64,000 nucleotides of DNA from assembly GCA_030765065.1 (NCBI GenBank), contig CM060977.1, positions 97,295,795-97,359,794 on the forward strand, written 5' to 3'. The first letter of the stretch is position 1. The number at the start of each line of letters is the position of its first letter. Below, one piece after another: positions 56,110 through 64,000 of this stretch. The notes beneath the pieces were generated by a model that saw only the letters and a list, made by a program, of their open reading frames with translations, had not been told where the DNA came from and ran no database searches. A program made the position numbers and the translations under genes. This DNA is from Deroplatys truncata. Lineage: Eukaryota > Arthropoda > Insecta > Mantodea > Mantidae.

Positions 56110-56520
56110 TTTTGATCACCGGAGCAGTTAAATGTAATGACTCGACTAGCTGCTATTGCAGAAATGTGATTTGTGCATCAGCTAAATCAGCTTAATTCAC
56201 AACTCAGTTAACGCTGCACGTTACGTCGGTATCTATACTCCTTCCCTATGTTTTGCATGTTTTTATTTACACACAAGAGTATATGAAATGTTGCTTTGAT
56301 TCACCAACAGAAAACGCAGTCAAGGTTTATTAAGAAAATAGTCCAGCAACTCTTTGTGACATGTGCAAGGCAATAACTTGAAATCCCGACTTCTTTCAGC
56401 CCTTGTCTAGCAAGTTAAATGTAAAAGCTTTTAACAATGCTAAAAGTCTCGAAGGTTTATCTCAAAATATTAGACATACTTCAATATCACCGAGTATCGA
56501 GGTATCGACGGTATCGAGGT
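56110..56520 (-). repeat. Family B dispersed repeat (copy B2)
   Basis: Inverted relative to 39110 and 57880: gctaaatcagcttaattcac, aactcagttaacgctgcacg and gtccagcaactctttgtgac are complements of family B blocks. A cgaggtatcgacggtatcga motif ends it. Confidence 0.7.
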
Positions 56521-57059
56521 TCCAACCCCAGTATTACGTTTACAAGTTTACTAGGAATAATATATGGTTTTGGAATGGGCAGGACGATCTGAAGGAGAAG
56601 ACAAACGGAAACCAAAGTAGACGTGGTAACAAATTTCTTGCTGGTTCGGAGTGTTGTTTACGTGTGTCTGTGTAGTTCTAAAAGGTGGGACAAATGACCG
56701 TCAGCACAACAGTCACCTTTTTATCATTGTTTAGCCCGGAGATGAAACATTTCTTACGGTCAAACAAAAGCTGAGGGGTAGATGCGTTTTCTTTTTTCCT
56801 CCACTTTTGCCTTCCTGTATGTAGCTCTCCGTTCCCCGATTCCTCTTGTTTTCTTCCATTGTGGCAGCAACCATTCCGGTCTCCTGCCCAAATATTTACG
56901 ACATACGTTGATAACATCCATAATAATATGTCTTTTGGAGGAAAGCCTCAGAAGAAACTTGAGCGTTAGAGTTGTTCATACGGGCCTCATCCATTCTCCT
57001 TCTCTCTTCTCTTTCTGTTCAAACAAGACATTCTAAATATTATACTTGCCCAGTCAGTA
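56521..57059. other. Unassigned region
   Basis: About 0.54 kb; nothing recognised. Confidence 0.4.
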
Positions 57060-57625
57060 CCCGATGTTCGATCGAGATGGCACCACGATAACGTGAGCGA
57101 CTGGCATTCTGGAGGGCCCGGATTCGACCCCCAGCGACCACCCACATTCACCAATAGGTTTTTCCAGGTTTTCCCGGGTCGGTAGGTCGGCTGGGGTATT
57201 CATCTTACTTTCTCTTCTTACTTTCCTGCCCCTCATTTCCCGTACCTATCTCTTCTTGATTATCATCCGTTTCGGGTTGTAAGGCGACGGTGTTCGGTGA
57301 GTTGCGGCCGGACAGTGGATTTGTAGAGGTTTCTTCTCTGGCGTCGTTGCGGGATTCTTCAGTTAGGACCTGCCTCATTGGGCCCTCAAGGGGGTACCAC
57401 AATGAGTCTGGCGACCTGTGGGTGGGACGACATCGAATACGTTCAATCTAGAAATGATAGGGACACCGTCTATAATTTCTCCCCTCTTCATCCGGATCTG
57501 GTCGCCCATAGAATTTCTCCTCTCATCCCTCCAATCTAAGGGGTCATGGTAGAAGCAAAAAGGACCGTTGCGGGCAACTAGTGGGGCTCTGCTCCGGTTG
57601 TGGACTTCCCTCCGATCTTCCGCAC
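57060..57625 (+). mobile_element. Long SINE (type S4-like)
   Basis: Has gcccggattcgacccccagc (B-box type), ggttttcccgggtcggtagg and ctttcctgcccctcatttcc, which follow the order in the SINEs at 12262 and 51640. A GC-richer 3' body follows. It is non-coding. Confidence 0.6.
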
Positions 57626-57835
57626 CTTTACATTTATCTTTTAGTACGCAATGTGTTTCATAAGATTGCTATGAATATTTCCAGGGTTGTTGCAAATAAA
57701 GAAAGTGATTGATGTTTCCAGAGATGCACAGGCGACGTTGCCACTTATCACGAGCACATAGTGAGCGTATTAGGATTTATGTGCACAAAGGCGATCGTGT
57801 GGCGCCTATTAATGAAATAATATCATTATATAGAG

Positions 57836-57837
<2 letters not shown>

Positions 57838-57877
<40 letters not shown>

Positions 57878-57878
57878 G
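57838..57878. repeat. (TTA)n microsatellite
   Basis: About 13 uninterrupted ATT/TTA units next to the start of family B copy B3. Confidence 0.95.
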
Positions 57879-57879
57879 A

Positions 57880-58400
57880 AATAGTGCCTCGAGACCGTCG
57901 ATAAGTCCATACTCTCGATACTCGGTGGTATATAAGAATATTTAATACTTTGTTACATCGATACTTTTCCAATGCTTTTAAATGTTTAAGTTTTGCATTA
58001 TTGAATGTTGTTATGTTTAACTTTATGCTAGATAAGGCAGGATAGAAATCGAGACTTTGCTTTATTGCCCCGCACTGTCCCCGAAGAATTACTGAATTAT
58101 AGTTTTTGATATACATTGACTCCATTTACATTAGCTCTTGTACCTAAATAGGGGCACGCCAAACAATGGGGGAAGAGTAGAGGTACTCGTGTAATATGCA
58201 GCGTTAACTGAGTTGTGAATGAAACTGATTTAGCTGACGCACTAAATGGCGTTTCTTCAATAGTCTGGCTTCGTGACTCATTCTGGGACACGAAATTTAC
58301 CTACTCCGATGTGAAATAAATCACAAATTAATACGTGAGATTACACAGCGCATGGATGTGTTTGTTATTTTTAGGTGCTTGAGTTTCATGATAAATATAT
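57880..58400 (+). repeat. Family B dispersed repeat (copy B3)
   Basis: Shares gtagaggtactcgtgtaata, atgcagcgttaactgagttg and gatttagctgacgcactaaa with 39110-39580. It ends against the LTR at 58403, so the LTR element inserted into or beside it. Confidence 0.75.
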
Positions 58401-58402
58401 AT

Positions 58403-58873
58403 TGTGACGTACGAGCATTGTTGCGTATGTGACCTGGCTGCCCGGGTCGGGTATTGCGCAATAGTGGAGGGGATAAGCGAGTTAGCGTTACCACGCCGAG
58501 TTGAGCGTGGGGGTTCAGTAGAGTCGAGGCTAGTCACTGTTCAAGTCAGGACGTGTGTGTGTGCGCGCTACCCATGCGTACAAGCATGGCGTCCTCACCG
58601 ACAGACATGGAAACAAGGAGGTACTGTATCCCTTTACATCAATAAGCCCACTTACCATCCATCGTCCTTATGTTTAAATTATCATAGTAGATAGTCCCTT
58701 CCCTCATCCACGCCATGTATTAATAGTTTTCCTAGAAGTATTCTGATATATTTTTCATATTTCTCTTAACTGCGTCCCCCGTCTGACCTCGTATAATGTA
58801 AACTAATAACTAAGATCTATCGGTACCGAGTCGCTCTACCCCCATTGAGCTAGTTAATAAAGAGGTCACGACA
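58403..58873 (+). repeat. 5' LTR of the second gypsy-type element
   Basis: 471 bp, TGTGACGTACGAGC to AGGTCACGACA, TG...CA. It is diverged from the LTRs at 978 and 9369 but shares parts, for example tgcgtcccccgtctgacctcg against tgcgtccctcgtcgtagcctcg. Confidence 0.75.
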
Positions 58874-60035
58874 TTTGGCGTGAGTCGCCGGGTATTTTGG
58901 TGGAGGGCCCGATATTTTGAGATTTTGAAGTGCAAATTTTTTTTTCTTCTATAAAATGTAGTGTTTTTGGTCCTCCACGTGTTCGTTAGAAAATGTAATT
59001 GTTTTCGGTGGCTTAAGGGTAAGGGTTTTGGTTCTGTAATTTGTGGTTTCTTTCTTCTAAATTCCTCTTACATTGTTTCTTGAAAGTCCCATGTTTGTAT
59101 TTTAATTTCAAGCTCACTTTTAGATTTTTTGCATTGTCTGTGGTGGCGTGGCGGTAAAACTTTTGGCTCCATTTTTCCCCTTACCATGGCTTCACTTCTA
59201 CTAACTTCTGTTGCTGTGATAAATTGTTGGTATTGTCCATTTTAAAGTGCTTGTTTTTGTGAATTGTGGAAAATTGGGCGACATTTGCAACTTTGATAAT
59301 GTGGTCGTCACGTGTTAGCTGGTGTGTTTGGGGATGCTGTTTTCTGTGCTAATTTGTAGTAGTTCTGGGAGCTTGTAATTCTATATTGCACTGATTGTGA
59401 TTTCCTGCTCATTACTATATTTTGGGGTGCATTTTTCGTGCAACTTTTATGTACGCAAGTGTGTTACGTAATCTCTGCGTGGTCATGCAAATCATCACTA
59501 ATTCTAGCTTGTGAAGCCAATCTTTTACAGCACGTGTTCTGTGCGTTTATTTACGTGTGTGTATAAACGGTCAGGTGCACTATTTAAAAGAAAGAAGAAG
59601 GAATTCATTTTTGTGCATCGTACTCCGGTACGCATAAATTACGAGTGTAGCATATTCTGCTCTCTATAGAATAATTTCAGCGCTAGTCACAGTAGGTGTG
59701 ACGTAATTTTTTTTAACTTCCAGTTCGAGTTTTCTCACTGAAGATATCACTTTGTTAATTCTTTTTCTTCCATGTGTACAGTCTGTTTTAAATCCTTGGT
59801 TTTGTGTCCAAGTGGCTTGCGTGTCATGTCTGTGTAAACAATGTGCTGGTATAGTTTTCTAATATTTCGGTGGGCGCTTAATTATATTACTCCTGGTATT
59901 GGTTCTTATCTGGCTATGTTCTGATATTTCTAGTTACATTCATGCGATACTGTAAGTGCTTAGTTTGGTGTAATCTGTAATGGTGATCTTCCATTCATTT
60001 ACTGGTTGAGTTTATCCTTGTTTTGTGCTGCCACA
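58874..60035 (+). other. Primer-binding region and leader of the second element
   Basis: Begins ttTGGCGTGAGTCGCCGGG (candidate primer-binding site at 58876), then ggtggagggcccg, where the first element aligns directly to its LTR end. The rest of the 1.16-kb leader is homologous to 8236-9368. Confidence 0.6.
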
Positions 60036-61097
60036 ATGCCTAAGCGACGTACTACGCAGAAATCTGATGTGGTTATTGCTTCAGTCAGTGAGCACAGTGA
60101 AGTAGAATCTATTTCCACCACTAGTACACCTGTTGTTACCCAGTTATTACCAGTGATGCCTAATCCGCCTGTTTCGGTAAGCACAATGCAGTCAGCTGTG
60201 TGTCGTCCGGTCATCGAACCCTCTTACTTTGAGAATTAAAGTAAGTTATCGGCATATGAATTTCTTCAAAATGTTGAAATGGTCGCTGCTGCTAATGGTT
60301 GGTCTGAGGAAATGAAATTGCAATGTTTTCCATGTTACTTAAGAGATACTGCTGCATCATGGTTTCAAACTTTTCGCCACCGGCATCCTCGCTACGATTG
60401 GCTTTGCTTATCTACACAGTTTCTAAATGCCTTTCAGATGACTAACCAGAGTGATATTTTGGAAATGAAACTCAGACAGCGTGTACAGTTAGATGTTGAA
60501 CCTGTTATTAATTATATCTATGATGTGTTATCTCTGTGTGATCAAGTAAATCCAGCTATGTCTCAGTTAGAACAAATCAAACACCTGCTTAAAGGTCTTA
60601 AACTTCTCTATGTACAGCCTTTGCTGCCATTAAATCCTCAAACTGTTGACGAGGTGATACAAATAATTCGATGAGTGGACAAGGCACAGTTTTATATGCA
60701 GAACCGAGAACATCTAGTGTCTGCCCAATCTCAGACTGCAGTGTTTACACCACCCACTCCTGTATTTAATAATGCATCTGTTCCTGTTGTTACTTTACCA
60801 ACTACTGCTCAGCTAGCAAATGCTTCTTCTCTTGGGGACGTACCTGTCGCTCCCATGCAACAGCTGATTGATCATGTAGAACAGTTATGTAACCGAGTTA
60901 ACCAGTTTCAGTTACCACCTGCTGTACCATCTTCGAAGAGAACTTCACAGCTTCCACGGTTATCTGACTTCAACCGGCGGGACTCAGCCATCACCTGCTA
61001 TAGATGCAACAGGCAGGGCCACCTGGCTCGCTTCTGCCGTAGCCGCTTTCCTCAGTCAAAAAACGACTGGCGCCGAGCCTCATACGACAAGATTTAG
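60036..61097 (+). pseudogene. gag: Gag of the second gypsy-type element
   Basis: Starts MPKRRTTQKSDVVI at 60036. The gag domain includes LQCFPCYLRDTAASWFQTFR and TNQSDILEMKLRQRVQL. The zinc knuckle CYRCNRQGHLARFC lies near 61000. In-frame stops occur at 60238 (after SYFEN) and at 60672 (after IIR). Otherwise the about 350-residue frame is continuous, so it is the better template for the family's Gag. Confidence 0.88.
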
Positions 61098-62112
61098 CAG
61101 CATCACCACCGCCCACCAGCACGGCTGCACCTCAACGGGATGTGGCTGCATTATCAGGTCAGATCTTACAAGTTATTGGTCATATTGCCCAGACAGAGGT
61201 TTCCATCTTGCTCGACACAGGAAGCACAGTTAGCATTGTAAATGCTGCCCATGTTCTTGATCACTCTACATTGAAACCCATAGAGATGTTGCTTCGAACT
61301 GCAGGTAATAAGTTACTTGATGCACCTTACCACAGTGTTCTAGTATTTTCATATTAATGATGTTCTTTTTCAGGAAGATGTATTAGTTGTGAAAGATCTG
61401 TCTCATGATTTAATTTTAGGCAATGACTTTTTGCATACTCATGGTGTAGTAATTGATTATGCACACAACTTGATAACATTGAATTCTTCCGAGGATGATG
61501 ATTTTACTATACCAATTACCCTAGTACAAGGTCCTTTTGTTGATATATCAGTGAATCCTTTGCAAGATAATGAACGTAATGACTCTGGTGTTAAAATGGC
61601 AGTTGTGAATGATGTGAAAATTCCACCTTTATCTACATGTTATATAACAGTTAAACCCTCGTCAGACATTAGTAATGAGGTTATGTTTGAACCTGCTGTC
61701 AACATAATGCAGAAGAAAAATCTTTCAATTCCACCGTTGTTATGTCATTCTGCAACTGAACTTACTATACCAGTGCATAATAATACTGCAGTTCCACAAA
61801 CACTGTTTGCCAATACAGTTTTAGCTAAAGCTTATGATGTTGCACTAGTTCAGAGTAATTCTGTTTTATCATCAGATGTTACCCCTCTGCCAGCTTCAAA
61901 TTTTAATTTTAATGTCAATGGTAAACTACTAGAAACGCAAAAGGCTGAATTGCATTCTTAGTTATTGAAATATAGTGATCTTTTTGCCATCACATTGCAG
62001 GGAACTTGGTACTACTGATGTCGCAGAGTTTGATATTAAAGTAACTGACTCTAAACCAATTAAACAAAGACCTTACAGAGTTCCCCATTAACAAAAGGAA
62101 ATCATTGCTGAA
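61098..62112 (+). pseudogene. pol: Protease and start of RT of the second gypsy-type element
   Basis: ALSGQILQVIGHIAQTEVSI is followed by LLDTGSTVSIVNA with the active-site Asp at about 61212. A frameshift near 61350 follows, then LSHDLILGNDFLHTHGVVID, a long linker with SVLSSDVTPLPASNFNFNVN, a stop at 61960, and PIKQRPYRV before truncation. The linker keeps Tyr in LAKAYDV, where the first element has TAG. Confidence 0.85.
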
Positions 62113-62115
62113 CAG

Positions 62116-62755
62116 GACTCAAAAACGAAAAGCCGGTACTTGCGTTTACTATCTTCCAAGGATGCGATATAAAGATGTTCAAGAAAATCTCTACACCCAA
62201 GACTACCCTTTACATGGAACATTTTTCCTAAATTTTAATTTACTCAAAAATTACTATAACGACTTCTATTAAAATATCATATATTTGAGATAATTTTATG
62301 GCAAATGAAACACATATTTTTAATTTTCTGGGAATGTCCCCTCTTTATTCTGAATAATTTTCGCATAACTGGTAAACCGTAAAACAAAAAACATTTTACT
62401 ACAGAAAAAATGTAGATCTCGTTAAAACACATAGTTTGTCATATACATTTGTTTTCTGGAGTGGAGAATTTCTGAGATATTCCTTGTTATTTGTTTGAAC
62501 TTTCCAATACTTATACATTTTCTCAAGCGGGAATTGGTTATTCATTTTTTATGTCCTGGACATAGAAGGAGAATGGAATGCTCCTCATAGCAACTAGCTC
62601 TTAAAAGATTTGACTATCACTTAAAGCCCACTATATTCCCCTTGCACCTACAACAAAATTAGCAACCAGGTTAACAACTGGATATCTCGTTTAACATGAA
62701 GTAGGTGGATAATAAGCATTTGTAAAAATAGTTTTTGCAAGAGTAGTGAAAGATT
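62116..62755 (+). repeat. Family A repeat (copy A21), 5'-truncated
   Basis: Begins inside the repeat at actcaaaaacgaaaagccgg and runs to gagtagtgaaagatttttt. The 5' third is missing and is replaced by the truncated gypsy element. Confidence 0.8.
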
Positions 62756-63019
62756 TTTTGTTTCTTATTCAGAATTGCAATTGATTTGGTTTTTTTGCTT
62801 GCTTATTTAAAGTATTTATTTTTTATTAACAAATTATTTTTTCTAATCCTGCTTTGGCTAAGCGCTATGAATGTGAACGAACTTGTATTTCATAAAATTG
62901 TTTGCTTGAACAACATTTAAATTAAAATGGTTCTCGTTTAGAGTCAGTATTAGTTTCCATTTCTCATTCACACCCTCATCAGACCTATATGCAGCATAGC
63001 TAATGCCGTCACATGATTT
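62756..63019. other. Unassigned spacer
   Basis: About 0.26 kb, AT-rich, nothing recognised. Confidence 0.4.
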
Positions 63020-63535
63020 TTATTTACAATACCATACATTAGACATATTTATACGAAAAATAATATGTGTGTCTTGAATTTGCTGGGAATAGTTTCTGAA
63101 GTCCTTTTTCATTGGGAAGAACATTTACACAGCCTTAATAAGTGGTACAGTTTAAGCGACTAGTGAAAACGTACTACCCAAAAGATGTTGATCTCTTTAA
63201 AGTACACAATTTACTTCAAATAACTTTTTGTCGCATCAGCCATTTCGAGATATCGTTTATTGGTAGGTCGAATTGTTCAACACTGTACTGTTTTGAAGTG
63301 CTGTCGATGTTGAGTTGTTTATCTGGAATTTTACGGCCAGCGTATGGCGTCCAGTTCTTAAACATTTGAATATCGCTGTTTCCTTTGCTTTAAACTATAT
63401 GAATATTGTATCTATTTTTGGAAGAATTTCTCTCAATTATAGCGAAGAAGAATAGCTTGAATATTAAGAATAGTTTGTATAGCCACTGATAGGCGCTAGA
63501 GGTTAAAAGATTAATTTGAATGTATCAGATATTTT
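63020..63535 (+). repeat. Family A repeat (copy A22), 3' part
   Basis: From the ataccatacattagacatat block through tctctttaaagtacacaatt to a diverged end (gaggttaaaagattaatttg) and a shortened tail. Confidence 0.65.
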
Positions 63536-64000
63536 TCCCCGTAAGGCACAATTTTCCCGTTAGTTAGTGAAAAGGCGAAAATTAGCTAGGAATTACTCAT
63601 GATAAACATCAATCTATCCAATATTCATTTGCCTGCAGTATGAAGCTAGACACATTTATCTGATTATAAGAGGAAAACTACGCTATTCATTAATGAAGGA
63701 GCTGGAAGTGAAGAGAAAACGCTTTTCTAGCGAGTATCGCTCTATTGGCCCCCGCGGGCGTTTAGCTGTGCGGTATCTTTGTAGTGTAAGGCCACCGTTT
63801 TACGTTTGATTAACTCTCAAGCCTCACATGAGTAACTTTGTTGATTCTGTTTAGTGGATTGAACGAACGTAAGCAGTTATAGTTTTTCTTGCCACAGCCA
63901 GTGTTTGGTGATTTTGTGATGAAATTTGTAAAACTAATGAAATATGAACTCCATGTTTCCGAATGATTTTCACTTCATAAAGTTGTATCTACCATTTGTG
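63536..64000. other. Unassigned region
   Basis: About 0.47 kb to the window end; no feature recognised. Confidence 0.4.

Larger units (their letters stand above)
58403..62115 (+). mobile_element. Second Ty3/gypsy-type element, 3' truncated
   Basis: LTR, leader, gag, protease and the first part of RT of the same family as 978-9863, on the plus strand. It stops at about 62112 within RT (after the PYRV...QKEIIAEQ region) and has no integrase, 3' LTR or target duplication. Stop codons in gag and frameshifts show it is older. It is fused to family A at a 6-bp microhomology. Confidence 0.88.

Overview
This window is non-genic, AT-rich animal nuclear DNA, almost certainly from an insect with a large, repeat-laden genome. 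The evidence is its mix of elements: mariner and other Tc1/mariner-type transposases, a hAT element, Ty3/gypsy-type LTR retrotransposons, several 5'-truncated non-LTR retrotransposons, a Penelope-like fragment and many tRNA-derived SINEs. I could not support a single intact host gene, exon, functional tRNA or rRNA. Assignment to a hemimetabolous order (cockroach, stick insect or orthopteran type) is only an impression from repeat density and remains inference.

Layout. 1-10.5 kb: an 8.9-kb gypsy-type retrotransposon (978-9863, minus strand, LTRs about 98% identical, 4-bp target duplication) lies inside a copy of an unclassified dispersed repeat, here called family A; a SINE also interrupts that copy. 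10.7-14 kb: three more family A copies and a long SINE. 15-16.6 kb: a 1.29-kb solo-LTR-like insertion splits a SINE and is flanked by GATC duplications; it has a minus-strand TATA box, a 3 x 46-bp tandem array and five spaced primer-binding-site-like motifs. 17.8-20.5 kb: an internally deleted 785-bp Tc1/mariner-type element, then a second transposase pseudogene interrupted by family A. 20.6-21.5 kb: a tRNA-derived SINE in an inverted, tandem arrangement. 23.5-30.5 kb: a run of family A copies in both orientations, one holding a LINE tail. 31-39.6 kb: LINE RNase H and 3'-end fragments, a Penelope-like GIY-YIG fragment, family A, and family B. 40-45 kb: two related LTR-like promoters with heat-shock-element-like arrays and TATA boxes, and a mariner pseudogene between them. 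46-48 kb: an 834-bp LINE ORF2 tail between two oppositely oriented LINE 3' ends. 50-54.6 kb: a diverged inverted repeat, then a decayed hAT element (8-bp duplication, 7/8 match) holding SINE, LINE and mariner remnants. 55-58.4 kb: SINEs, family A, family B. 58.4-62.1 kb: a second, older gypsy-type copy of the same family, truncated in reverse transcriptase and fused to family A.

The 'genes' therefore work together only as a transposon community: reverse transcriptases, transposases and their non-autonomous partners, layered by nested insertion so that relative ages can be read from who interrupts whom. The best leads for something undescribed are family A (about 20 copies, about 0.85 kb, non-coding, 11-bp inverted ends), the LTR-like promoters with heat-shock-like elements, and the multiplied primer-binding-site motif.
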